From contig OX439136.1 of assembly GCA_949318235.1 (NCBI GenBank), forward strand, positions 16,247,111 through 16,311,110: DNA of 64,000 nt. The letters run 5' to 3'. A program made the translations under genes and the position numbers. Positions 34,561 through 46,119 of this stretch are shown in pieces. The DNA comes from Ecdyonurus torrentis (lineage: Eukaryota; Arthropoda; Insecta; Ephemeroptera; Heptageniidae). Position 1 is the stretch's first letter; each line of letters starts with the position of its first letter. The notes below the pieces were generated by a model, which saw only the letters and a list, made by a program, of their open reading frames with translations, was not told where the DNA came from and searched no databases.

Positions 34561-35299
34561 TTTTTGCTTTATTTTGAACTCATTGTAGAGTCCAAACTTG
34601 GTGTTATATTTATTTAATGGGTATTTTTAGTGCTTGTTAACCCGAATGTAGTCACGAAATTGATAGGAGAAGTAAAGGAAGGCACTATCTTCCAGAATAT
34701 GCAAATAAATAGTAAATTATAACGATGTAATGGTTATTTTAGCTCATTTTAGAAGTTGCGGTCACTTCTAAGATTGAAATTTAAAGTAAATCTACTTTTC
34801 CCGCGGTGCGCATGCGCTCTCGGTTGCAACGTTGCCATTTTCAAGTTTCGCGGCAGTCGCTATGCGCATGCGCCTAGTACTTAATTAGCGTTCTTAATTA
34901 GCGAATATCTCACTAATTATGCATTTCCCCAAGAAATGCATAATGACCTTTTCGATCCCATTTTCGATCTAGTTTCCAAAAATACCAAAATCAAAATCGT
35001 AGCTGGAGTGCCGGTAAAGTAACATCTTACCGTCTATATTTATTAAAGACTGTCTTTATTTAAAAATAAGTAAATTTTCTTTTTAATAAATGAAACGTGT
35101 TAGATGTAAACATATAGTATACACCCACTTTTTATAAATTAAATTAAGCGCTTCATATTATACTATAGTCATTTGTCTTTTATAGGCGCTTTATTTAAAC
35201 TCTTAAACTAGCTGGTGAAATTTTTATTTAAAAGCTTCTTCTATTAACTAATAAGTAAGCTCTAAACGAGCATAAGAAATAAGAGAAATTTGAAAGAAA

Positions 35300-35440
35300 A
35301 CGCTAGAAGCAACCAACGAAAGCCTAACCATAGTGAAGAGTCGCATGACGGTGAAACACATTGCTAGCACAGAGATAGAAAAACTAACACAATGGATAGT
35401 TTTTGGCACTAAAATCCATTTGTTGCAAGTAATGTGTTTG
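35300..35440 (-). mobile_element. One-armed Penelope-tail-type remnant
   Basis: On the minus strand: TTTTAGTGCCAAAAACTATC, CTCTGTGCTAGCAATGTG, TTTCACCGTCATGCGACTCT and TCACTATGGTTAGGC. The same series occurs at 21370-21470 and 5888-5976. The short ORF across it (35248-35538, starting MWKCITLFVFFLSL) begins with a signal-like stretch but continues into this repeat, so I do not treat it as a gene. Confidence 0.6.
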
Positions 35441-35539
35441 TTAGGATGGCATAAATATTCTTCACGGTGTTCTTCCAATTCAGTATTTATGTTATTTAGC
35501 GATAAAAAAAATACAAATAGTGTTATACACTTCCACATT

Positions 35540-35775
35540 TAAAAAAGCTATAGTATTTCCTGTTATATTTCAAAATAATTATTACATATTCAATAAAGGA
35601 TGGAGGTTGTATAATAAAAATAACAAAGTTTTAATTGAAAAATAGAATCAATATTTTTATTTTCATATTTAGAAAACAAACAGAATACAGCATCATAGTA
35701 TAGCAGTGATAACAAAATATAAAGTAAAGTTTCATTTTGGTTGATTTCTTTAAATAAAGCTTCCCATATCTATTC

Positions 35776-35810
<35 letters not shown>

Positions 35811-36350
35811 ATTTCACAGTTTTATTACGGAGGAAAAATTTAACTAGTTTTTTTAAGGAGAGAAACGTTTTTATAATTAAGAAACCATTATGAAACACTT
35901 AAAATTAATTAATAATGCCTAAATATTAAGTAACTACAATGTTCTACAAGTCTAAAAACCATAATAATTTATAAAATAAAAATATATTAATAGCCAATGT
36001 ATTGTTTATTATCTAAAGCACCAATATTTTAAAATATAATCTTGAACATTAAAAAAAGTAATAAAGAAATATAGTAGTTTCAATAACTGTGAGTAAGTAG
36101 TGTGCTTTTGGAGCAGTTAAATTTTACATTGAAAAACAAATAAACAATGTATCTTATTATTATTTATGATACATGTATGTATTGCTTTACGATCCAATTA
36201 AATGCTATTGCAAGGATTAAAAATAAAAGTGCTTAATTCTTTATAATGGGGGAGAGGTGGGGTCATCCACATCCACTGCCCGACTCCAAAAAATCCAAAA
36301 TAACCTGGAAATTTTGAAGAAACTACTAAAAAGTCAATCTTACTTAGAAG

Positions 36351-36389
<39 letters not shown>

Positions 36390-36579
36390 TTGAATGCCAG
36401 ATAATCAAAGCAAGAAATTGATTTTGTGATGATAAAAAGATAGATTGATTAAAAAAAATGGGGAATGGAACACTGAGCTTGAAATTAACAGCTATATTTC
36501 CCATTGCCTAATTTTTCAAACCTATGTGTTATTTCTATTGGATACTAGCACGTTAGTAAATTAAATTATATCATCACGT

Positions 36580-36614
<35 letters not shown>

Positions 36615-36981
36615 GGAAAAATAATAAAGGGCAACATTTAGGCCTTACAACCTAACCTTACTAGTTATTTGTATACCTATTTTGTGTGATGTTATTTTTT
36701 AGTCCAAGAGATTATATAACTTTAACAATATAGTTTATACATAATTTATCTACGCACAACCTATCAAGTAGAAATGTAGTCATGTTTTGTTGTTCCTGAA
36801 ATCACAACAAAAAGTAAAATTATTGTCAACAACAAAAAGGTTATAGGAAATAATAAGATTAAAATAGTTTGCATGTATATGAAAAAAAAAATATATAAAA
36901 AAAATGGGGGGGGGGGGGGGTTCTATATGAATACCTGTAAAATTTTAATTTTTGATTAATAATTAAATAAATTATGTAACT

Positions 36982-37016
<35 letters not shown>

Positions 37017-37600
37017 AAAACTGCACTTAGGTTAGAAACTTTTAAATTAGAATTACTATACCACTTTTGTGTTTAAAGCTAATAATAATTTTAAAAAATA
37101 ATAATGATAATGACAGCATATTTTTAGCTGGTAATTTTAATTTTTTATTATCTTTATTTTTATTTTTTTTTAGTGGTTGCAAATTGTGATATGCACTGAT
37201 TTTTTCATAAGAAAAATCACAAACAAGCCTATTAATCACTAATTTTGCAATATGAAAAAAAAAAAAAAAAAAAACTATGTATTTACAATTAAATTAAAAG
37301 GATGTTGAGTTAAAATATAAACAAACTTAGAGCCTAATAATACTAACAGAGTGCTCACAGACAAATTGGGGGTAAGGTATTTATTTTATAGACAATGGTA
37401 GAAGCTATAACTCAAGTTGTAATTTTTTTGCCTTTGAAATTTTACTATACCTTATACAAACTTAAATTATTATAGATCATAATTTGGTTGCAAATAATTT
37501 TGTGATCAGAATAACTTGAACTTCAGAAAAATATTTTGTGGATCAAGAAAACTGAACAAAATTATACTGGAATAATTTTCCAACCTCACGTTATAGCTGC
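35540..37600. other. AT-rich intergenic stretch with homopolymer runs
   Basis: I see no gene. Long A or T runs occur near 35780-35809, 36355-36385, 36582-36613 and 36987-37016, with a G run near 36907-36920. Confidence 0.6.
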
Positions 37601-37621
37601 TTCCCACAAGACAAGATAGCA

Positions 37622-37762
37622 TATCAAGTCTTCCGGATAGAAATGTCGTTGTAGAGTTTTTTTTGTGATGCGGCCTTGAATCTTACCTGTTCTTTTCATA
37701 GAGCTCATCGTCGCATGGCAAAAAAACTCTACAACGACATTTCTATCCGGAAGAACTGATAT
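37622..37762. repeat. Hairpin MITE with about 36-bp near-perfect arms
   Basis: CTTCCGGATAGAAATGTCGT followed by TGTAGAG at left; CTCTACAACG then ACATTTCTATCCGGAAG at right. The intervening loop is short and unique. Confidence 0.8.
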
Positions 37763-37796
37763 AAAATACGCAAAGGTGTCTTTGCGATACCCCACA

Positions 37797-37999
37797 CTAT
37801 CTTATACAGTCAGTTATCTCCTATACTGAGAATGGCAGATCAAATGCATGCCAAATTGCCACTAGTGGAGACTGTAGAACTAGACGCCGTCATTTGAAGT
37901 TACGTTACACGTCTAGTTCTGCAGTCTCCGCCAGTTGCAATGTGTCGCACATTTGATCTGACATTCTCATTATAGAGATAACTTACTGTATAAGATACT
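37797..37999. repeat. About 200-bp hairpin MITE
   Basis: CTATCTTATACAGTCAGTTA pairs with TAACTTACTGTATAAGATA. Inside, AGACTGTAGAACTAGACG pairs with CGTCTAGTTCTGCAGTCT. It lies immediately after the previous hairpin and downstream of FDX1. Confidence 0.8.
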
Positions 38000-38261
38000 G
38001 TGGCTATACCCCTATTATGCTAACTGAACCAGGTAAAGCCCCTAAAGCCCTGCTTTGTACAATGTTGAACAAGTGAGCATATAAAATAACAAGGGCTAAA
38101 ACAATTTTAGGCACTTTATGTCATTTTTGTTTGAACTCTACATGCTCTTGCTAGTCTTCTTTTTTTTTTTTTTTTTTTTTTTTCCCTAAATATACGCCTT
38201 TTTAAATTCCCCATACTTGATATTTACCTTCAACTGCAAGCATGTCACATTTGCAGTTTTT

Positions 38262-40904
38262 CTATTTCCGAGCATCATTGACAGTGGCTGGTACTTTAAC
38301 CTCCAATTTATTCAACTCCTTGGTCAATGTTATCTGACACCCAAGTCGAGATCTGTCAACCAATCAAAATCATAAACAATATATTAGATCTGAGCCAATA
38401 AGAGCACGGCTTTAGACACCTAAGACCAACAAGTAAAATAATATTTATGTTATTTGATTGATACATTTACATTTGATTGATTTGATAAATTGATTATGTG
38501 AATATGTAAATGTACAGTCCACCAGCGATCAGCGTGACTTTGAACACCCGGGGTGACTTTCAACACCCATTTATCTCTACTTTGGGCACTCATTTCAAAA
38601 AATTTAAACATGTCATTAAGATCAAAAACAAATTTGAACAATAGTAAGATTCTCCAAATTTCTAAAAGGAGGCCCCAAGACAGAGATACAGTAATTGGAT
38701 GTTCAAAGTCACTCTAGTTGACTGTACTATTAAAACACAAGCGTGTGTGTAAACTTACGTGTCTGTCAGGTCAAATGCCAGGTCCAACATATCCAACTCC
38801 TCATCTGTAGGTTTATTAGGAAGACGGTCATAATCAGCTTGACTTAAAATTAAATGACACGTAGAGCATGTTAGTGTTCCTTCACAAGCACCTAAAAATT
38901 ACCACAAAGAACATTTTAATATAAAATGTTAAAATAGGGGAGGGCGGGGGGGTTAAAACTTTTAGTCAAGTATCTGCATTTTTTTTTTTTTTTTTTTTTT
39001 TTAACTAGCACAATTATCATATCTTATTTTAGCCTTAAATACATTTAACCCTAAAAATAAGTTGTTGTTGTTTTCCAAAACATGTCAATAGTCGTTTATT
39101 TGACTTTTCTAGCCCGAGAGATAAGCAAGCCCCTCGAGGGTAACGAGGGGAATTGTGACGTAGCACTTTCTTCCTATGGTGTGAGTAAAAAACCATGTAC
39201 ACCTTCTCAGATAAGCTTAGCAGGTAGCGTACAAGGCACATATTTTTCACTCTGATAGTAGACACAAGTGTACTACATCTCGTTACCCTCACAGGGCATG
39301 CTTATCCCACAGGCTAGAAACCCTGACTCATTTCTATTAAATTGTTTTGGAGCAGAATAAAAAATACTTATTTTTAGGGCTAAGTGTGTCTTTAAGCTTT
39401 TACTGCATTTAAGAAACATAATAATTACAGAGGCTGCCTTATTGGGTAGTCACATTGACTAGTATATTTTGTATACATATTCTGCAAAATTGTAAAATTT
39501 ATGAGTACAATCATTTTGGTTTTATGTTATTGTAACTGATATAAATTCAATGTTTTTTATAATAATTATAAAAATGATTACTGTACTAAATATGGTATAT
39601 ATTTATCAGTTTCAGACTACTGAAGTTGGACTCACTTACCAAATCCATCCAAATCAATGTCATTATTGACAACAACATCTAGTAAAGAGTCTCCCTCTTT
39701 TCCTTTGGAAGTAATACGTTCACCACTGGCTCTCACGAATGTCACCTCGACTCTGAAAATGGTGAGTATATTTATATACTATTCAGATATATAAATCATA
39801 ATAACATAGATTATCAATACATATGCATAGAGGCACTATGATAAACATTGTGTTCCATTGACTTATATGTCAAAATCATGAATTTGATTAAATGGGGCAA
39901 AAAATGTTAAAATGAATGAATATAAGATAATAGAAAATGAATCAAATGCATCTGCTTATTAGGTTACTTGTTGTTTCCAATGAAAATGGTCAGAAATAAA
40001 AGTAAAAAAAAAAAAACATACCATAAACTTAGGGTAATTAACTTTGAATTAATTTTTTAAATTGCTGTAAAACTCTGCTTTAGTTAAAACAATTATAATT
40101 AATACAATTTATTAGAAATTGGGTATTATAATACCATTTTTTTTTTTTTTTTTTTTTAATTCAGCTATGAAAGCTTTCCAGCAAATTTGATATTACCAAT
40201 CAAATGAAAAGATTTCTAGAATCAAAGTATAATTTTAAAAGCAATCCATAATAAAGTTAACCCCATATATCCTACGGACGGTAAATTATTTTCAAAATAG
40301 AGAAAACAAATTATGAAATAGTTTATCTGTGTATTTGTATAATAAACTTATCATATTACCACATTGATGTATTATCTCTAACCTTGATAATACAGTGGGA
40401 TTTGTTGTGAAATAGAAACCAGATCAATTAAGACGATCTTATTAGTTTATTAATTGTTTCTCTAAAATTGATCTGATCACACACACAGAAGCAATTACAA
40501 TATTTTTTAAGATGTACAGTACAAATATGAATATTTTTCAATATTAACAGCAATCTAGAACAAATTCTCATATTAATGCTAGCATATCCTACTTTATTAT
40601 TTATTGAGCTTAATATGGTTAATGATGGACCAAAAGATTTGACCCCTTTTTTTTAGGCGGTCACGTCCACACAATCATCATCTCAAAAAAAAATCTCGTA
40701 AAATGAAAACAACAAAAATGATACATGTATAACTTACGTTTCTTTTTGTTGTAAAGGTTGCGTAACTGATACATTCCTTCTTAATGATGTTGAAGATGTA
40801 GCTTTTAAAATATAATTATTATTTTTATGGATATTACATACAGAACGAACATTCGACGGTGCGATTAATCTATGAAAAGCACGTAGCCTATTTACAAGAG
40901 CCAT
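38262..40904 (-). CDS. FDX1: Adrenodoxin-type mitochondrial [2Fe-2S] ferredoxin
   Basis: Four exons, 40738-40904, 39640-39752, 38759-38891 and 38262-38352, with GT/AG junctions and consistent phase: 504 nt, 167 aa. Exon 1 encodes [20 protein letters not shown], a basic presequence expected to target the mitochondrial matrix. The mature domain starts [13 protein letters not shown]; the cluster ligands are in [10 protein letters not shown] plus the Cys of [22 protein letters not shown] is the acidic helix that binds the reductase and P450 partners in adrenodoxins. The GFGACEGTL and PATVNDAR forms match the FDX1 rather than the FDX2 type. Known role: passes electrons from ferredoxin reductase to mitochondrial P450s, and in animals also acts in protein lipoylation. 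The C terminus is short, ending NDARK, as in many invertebrates. Confidence 0.95.
38515..38724. repeat. Mariner-like MITE with TA ends in FDX1 intron 3
   Basis: Left end CAGTCCACCAG with nearby GTGACTTTGAACACCC; right end GGATGTTCAAAGTCAC then CTAGTTGACTG. A TA dinucleotide flanks both ends (38513-38514 and 38725-38726). Confidence 0.72.
39049..39379. repeat. About 330-bp inverted-repeat element in FDX1 intron 2
   Basis: Ends CCCTAAAAATAA and TTATTTTTAGGG. Inner words CTAGCCCGAGAGATAAGCA and GAGGGTAACGAGG pair with TGCTTATCCCACAGGCTAG and CTCGTTACCCTC. TTAA precedes the left end; the right flank reads CTAA. Confidence 0.72.
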
Positions 40905-41003
40905 TTTATATTATGAGATATTATGGCTATAGTAAAAAAAAAATGATGACTTAATATTTTTTCTTATCTATCTATAGCTTCATGCAATACTGATAACTTT
41001 TAT

Positions 41004-41214
41004 AAAGTAATACCATAGAGAAACAGTATAGAGAAGCTACTCAATAGGGAGTTCATGTCGCTAAAATCATTGGAGGGGAGGCAGTGTTTACAGTCGATTT
41101 CAGTGAGTTCCGCTCCTTTGGAGTAGATGGCGTTGCATTATTTTTCGTTCTTATTTCGGGGAGCCGAGCCCGGGGCGCTCCTGATGGTAATACTCTCTAT
41201 GGTAATACTATAAA
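41004..41214. repeat. Possible hairpin element upstream of FDX1
   Basis: AGTAATACCATAGAGAAAC at left pairs imperfectly with CTCTCTATGGTAATACTA at right. The interior is GC-richer (CGGGGAGCCGAGCCCGGGGC). Because it starts about 100 bp upstream of the FDX1 start codon, it may also hold that gene's promoter. Confidence 0.4.
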
Positions 41215-41317
41215 AATTGTTGACCTTTTTACATATAAAAAAAATTCGACCGCAATGTTTACAAACCAGCTGGATTACGTATTTAATAAAAACATTTGAG
41301 CATCGACTATTATTTTC

Positions 41318-41345
41318 GCGGCAAAAGTTTCGAAACTTTTGCCGC
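41318..41345. repeat. 28-bp perfect palindrome
   Basis: GCGGCAAAAGTTTC followed directly by its own reverse complement. It stands alone in AT-rich DNA between FDX1 and the non-LTR remnant. Confidence 0.85.
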
Positions 41346-41639
41346 CTTTTTCAGCTCGTCAGCCGAATCGTCCGAATCGAGCCGATAAATAATCAAGACG
41401 AAAAAATTATTTAAAAATAGTAAATTATTTATTTTAAGTGTACTTTGAGGGCTTCATAATTTAAGATCATTATAATATATTACAGGACTGGAAAATTTGG
41501 TTAAAAATAATTAATTTTAGGCAATTTACAACAGCACTCGGCATAAATCATAATTTTAAAAACAGTGTAAAAAAATGTTAATTGTTAATGTATTGGTAAG
41601 CAAATACATTTAAAAGTTACAATAATTGGAATTCCGTCT

Positions 41640-42210
41640 TTAAATTAAAGTTTATTAGACAAACATGAAAACATTACATATCTTATACACTCATATAGGA
41701 GTAAGGTGAATTCATAACTACTTAGGAAGAATTAGCAAATACTTAACAAAATGGACAAAAGAAATAATTTTTAACACAATAATAGCTCCTCACTATGAAT
41801 ATTGTTCATCGATATTTCTGGATGCAAATGTCAGAGATATTGATAAACTAGAGAAATTACAAAATAAAGCTATGAGAATTATTCTGAAATGTGATTGGTA
41901 TACTAAGAAAAATGATATGCTTAAGAAATTAAACTGGTTAAGTGTCAAACAAAAAATTGAATTTAAAGTACTGTGTTTCATTCATAAAATCACTTCAATG
42001 AAAGACGACATCTTTAGTAACTACTATAAAAAAAATAATGAAATTCATAAACATGATACTAGACAAGCAAAAGAATTCCACATGTTTTCTCAATCCAACA
42101 AATCAAGCCAAAAGTCTTTATTTGTTAATGGCATAAAATTATATAACAAACTCAATCAAGTTGACAAAGAATTAAACGTTAAAAATTTCAAAAAAACAAG
42201 TATTCAATAA
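41640..42210 (+). pseudogene. 5'-truncated non-LTR retrotransposon, C-terminal part of reverse transcriptase ORF
   Basis: An open frame from about 41729 gives GRISKYLTKWTKEIIFNTII, then APHYEYCSSIFLDA and LEKLQNKAMRIILKCDWYTK, and ends with stop at 42208-42210. The LQNKAMRIIL and LNWLSVKQKIEFK blocks are typical of the region after the RT catalytic core in Jockey/CR1/L2-type elements. Upstream the frame is broken by stops and the catalytic core is missing. The 3' side is AT-rich and contains AACAAACAAACAAAC near 42370. It is a dead copy. Confidence 0.82.
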
Positions 42211-42675
42211 ACTTAAATGCAGTGATATTTAAAATTAAAATAAGATAATAAACCTACATTATCATTATTATAAACTATATACCCTATGATTGAAAGTGAA
42301 GTGTAACATCAAAATAAATCAGTGTTAATGAAGTGTTAATAAAATAGCATTAAATTGCTAAAATTAACTAACAAACAAACAAACAAACAAATAACGATTC
42401 ATAAGCTTTAATTATCGAAAAAATTTAACCTTATTTACATCATCATAAGGATTTTTACCTCTATAAAAAAAGCTTATCCTATCTCTATATCACTACTGTA
42501 AAAATAATAATAATAATAAAAACAAAAACAAAAAACTCTTTAAGATTCAGTAAACGATGGAAAAATAAATTGTTACGATATTTGCCTATGCAAATTTTTG
42601 CTAATGAGAAGGGCAAAATAATTAAGGAGAAAAACAAATGCTTTAAATTATTTTTTTTCTTCATATAAGAATGTT

Positions 42676-43042
42676 TTATTTCTTCTTTCCTTTCTTCTTT
42701 TTCTTCTGTGCATTTGGCCACGGAAATCCCCTGCATTTGAGAAGATCTTGAATATTATGACAAATGTAGTAAGCATTTTCCATCGCTGCTTCGCTGAATA
42801 TATCAACTGTATAGCGAGCTAGAAGTAAAACAAACAAGAATATAATAATACTTAACGTAATTAGAGCTGTGTAGAAATATAATCTCTGTACTGTCTTGTG
42901 AGAAGAATCACGAGTTAAATGTATCATGTTAACTCTTTACGTACAGTACAGTTTCGTACCAGACATACTGTGTAGCAGCTGTCCTTCTCTGAATCTTTAT
43001 TATTTATAAAAACTGCACGGTTAGCATTTTTAGTTTGCTTAT

Positions 43043-43073
<31 letters not shown>

Positions 43074-43788
43074 GCTCTCGCTCTCTAGTCTATCTGTCTG
43101 CAGTTAGAACAAATTTGACTCAAAATAACAACATATATTTCTAAAAAAAAGGATGCATTACGTCAGTTACGAATAATAACTTATTTAAGATATGCAATTT
43201 TGAGTTATTTTGAGTAGCTAAAATAATGCATTTTAGAAAATTAATTATTAACAATATAGCTATATTAACTTTAAAAAACTTGAAAAAACTTTAAATTGTT
43301 ATAAATTACTAATAATTTTCTAAAATGCATTATTTTAGCTACTCATAATAACGCACAAATGTATATCTTAAATAAGTTATTTTTATTATTCGTAACTGAA
43401 TTAATGCAACTCATTGTCAGTGATGTGATAGCACAAAATAATTTATTTTAAAATAAAAACTGAATTTACTATAATAAGGCAAAATAAAAGAGTCAAGAAA
43501 GATTTTAATTTAATGAATAAAGGCTATGACTAAAGTAAAAAAATTATTACAATAAAGGAATTTATATAGCTTTTTAATCATACTAATTTTACCATAAAAA
43601 TTAAGCTTCTATACGAATTCAAATTATATACCCAATGAAATAAGAATTTTTCATTGCAATACAACCTATAGCATAGTATTATGATTTATTTACTTACTTT
43701 TTGACTTTCCTTCAGTCTTTCTTGTTCCTTTTGAGCTTGGTTTCTTCCCACCTTTTGCAGCCTTTTGTTTTTGACCTGTATCACTCAT
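42676..43788 (-). CDS. Possible small lysine-tailed single-pass membrane protein
   Basis: Two pieces may form one gene. The upstream piece (43698-43788) starts [19 protein letters not shown], is lysine-rich, and ends one base into a codon at a GTAAGT donor. The downstream piece is an 83-codon ORF (42676-42927) with a strong membrane segment [20 protein letters not shown], a Cys-containing stretch and a KKKKKGKKK end. No convincing acceptor joins them; a weak AG at about 42933 would keep frame. Alternatively the 83-codon ORF is a separate small gene. I do not recognise the family. A small basic membrane protein fits a tail-anchored or ER protein, by inference only. Confidence 0.45.
43152..43409. 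repeat. About 260-bp hairpin MITE
   Basis: Left words GATGCATTACGTCAGTTACG and TAGCTAAAATAATGCATTTT pair with AAAATGCATTATTTTAGCTA and CGTAACTGAATTAATGC at right. It lies in the possible intron of the small membrane-protein gene. Confidence 0.75.
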
Positions 43789-43799
43789 TATTTCTGACA

Positions 43800-44675
43800 C
43801 TTTTGACACTTGGTTTCTTTTTAAAATTATAAAGATTCTTGATATATTTAGGACTGATAAAATGAAAAATATAAACAGAAATATTTTACGATGGTAACTA
43901 TGGCTTACGTTTTATAATCAATCAATAAAAAAAAAATTGTTTGTAAGTATCCTAGTAACGCTTGTAACGTGGGGAAGAAGTGAGAGGAGGGGAGAGAAGA
44001 AGTGTTATAATAATATATTATACATAAATTTGATTTGTATTGATAAATCAAATAAATTACACGTAGAACGCACAATTAAATTAAGTGATAACAAATGTGC
44101 ATAGGAAATTTTTAAGCCGTATTGCGACAACGCATTATTATAATTTATAATATTATTTTGCATTGAGAAACTGTTACTATTAGTCTATATATATATATAT
44201 GTATATCGTAAATACATGCAAAAACTCGAGTTTTATTTAATTATTTAAATTAAAAAAAGTAAATTTGTGTAATGCCATTTTTTTTACTGATATAATATAA
44301 TAAATAGTAATATAATAAGCATAGCATATTTGTTCAAAACTATTAAGTTTATTTATTTATATATAAAACAACATAGAAGCACAAAAAATATTATTTTAGT
44401 AGTAAAATATCAGTAGTGTGACTCACAGTGCTAATTAGCGTATAAATGCCTCCCTCTCCCCCTTTTATTGTTTATGCGTATGATGTCTCGACTCTCTTGG
44501 TCCCACGCTGTCTAACACCAAAGCTGTAGAGCTCTCAAAACTCTCGCACGTGCAAAAATCAGCACCGACAAAATACCTCTTTTCAATTACGTCAATAAGT
44601 AAATAACGGAGGAATTTATTTTCAATGTCCTTTATAACAAAATATCTTTTACCTGTTGTTTTGGATTAACTTTAT

Positions 44676-44714
<39 letters not shown>

Positions 44715-45129
44715 GTTGGATTTTTTTTTTTTTGAGTTTTTCTTTACTTTCTCACAGTTCTAGAAAGAAAAAAAATCAAAGTGCTATTATAATATAATTT
44801 ATTGCTTATAAATTTATTCGTCAATATAAATACTTTTGTACAAATAATCAATCACATTTTTTTATTTTATCTAGTAATAAACCGCGACATCGATTTTAAA
44901 GTTATACATTTATTGATGTATTAAAAAAAAAAAAAATACAAAAATACAAAACTTAATTATTTGCAAAATTTGTTTTTATTTATTGCTAAAATGAAATTCA
45001 GTTAATAATGTATGTAAGAATAGTATTAAAGCCTTAATCTGAAAAATTAATCCTCTATCATTTGTTATACAATATAATTTAATCAATTATATTTGATTAC
45101 ATGATAGTTGCCTTTTCTTTTCTTTTTCT

Positions 45130-45160
<31 letters not shown>

Positions 45161-45790
45161 CTTCTTTTTTCTTTTTAATTCAGGGTGTTCATAAGGATAT
45201 TTTTTATGCAATATAAGACTTTTTAACTAATAATTGAATATTGAAAATATTATATTTAAAACAATAATACTGAACTGCATGCAAATTGCAAACAGCAACT
45301 ATAATATAAAAAATGTAAGTTATGCTAATAGTATGAAAATGACTAAAGATGTACAGAGGCAATGGACCACCAAAGTAGAATAGCAAAGGGAGATGAATAT
45401 CGAGTCAACATCCACCTGTTCCCACAGGTGACATCAAAGACCCGCCCTTATATACAGAGCTTTGCGGTCCATCTTACGTACTGTACTGTACTACACGGGA
45501 ACTATACTATCCCACGGGACAGGAATCACAAACAAGCACCTTCTATATAAGAAAAGTTCTTACATGGTCACAAGTGATGGACCGTAAGGGGTATTTCTGT
45601 ATATCGGTAAATTCAGGTGTCTTTATGAATAATTTGCCGCTGATTTCAAGAGGTCTTTAACCTTTTGCTCTTGGTTGTGTATTGTATATTATTTTATATT
45701 GTACTGTATGTACTACTGTACAGTAAATGTATTACTGATGGATGTATATAAGTATGAGGATTTTTTTTTTTAATTATTATGCATTTATTC
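43800..45790. other. AT-rich stretch without a recognisable gene
   Basis: A T run at about 44679-44710 and C/T-rich runs near 45117-45175. Two less AT-rich patches (44450-44580 with CACGTG near 44548; 45400-45550) carry no ORF that I can support. Confidence 0.5.
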
Positions 45791-46119
45791 TTAAAGGAAT
45801 AGACCAGAAAAAAACATATAAGCATTTATATCACTTGATGGGATTTACATAAATAACTTTAGTTTGTCTCAAAGCCCCCGTATAGCAGTGATCAGAAAAT
45901 ATGATTTATGCAACCCGCACAACATTTTCATACTAATTATTGCATGTTTCTGACGCCATAAACATGAATTTTCACGTAAATTGCATACTATACCGTTTTT
46001 TCACGCTCTTTCGTTGGGTTACATTACATTCCGGTAAAAATTGTCATCAGTTTTGAAGATCCCATTTCGTGTTTATGCATTAAAAAGCACTTGTTGTTTT
46101 ATGTGGTCTATGGCTTTAA
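45791..46119. repeat. TTAA-flanked inverted-end element
   Basis: TTAA (45791-45794) then AGGAATAGACCA; right end TGGTCTATGGCT then TTAA (46116-46119); 10 of 12 inner bases pair. Related isolated ends occur at 11129 (TTAAAGCCATAGA) and near 6902 (TCTATGGCTTAA). Confidence 0.65.

Larger units (their letters stand above)
25309..35031. mobile_element. 9.7-kb foldback-type element: inverted satellite arrays with 8-bp target duplication
   Basis: Ends GGTAAGATGTTACTTTACCG and CGGTAAAGTAACATCTTACC are perfect inverted repeats, flanked on both sides by GTCTATAT (25301-25308 and 35032-35039). Each arm starts with about 450 bp of unique inverted sequence containing GCGCATGCGC, then passes into tandem repeats of about 180 bp pointing to the centre. 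The arms meet at a 19-nt spacer (30553-30571). No ORF of substance is present, so it must be non-autonomous. The design resembles Drosophila Foldback elements; 8-bp duplications occur in hAT, P and Merlin superfamilies, and a GG start recalls Merlin. The superfamily is undecided. Confidence 0.92.

Noticed and set aside
35248..35538. ORF starting MWKCITLFVFFLSL with a signal-like N terminus
   Set aside because: More than half of it is the Penelope-tail-type repeat seen at 21370 and 5888, so the frame is accidental.
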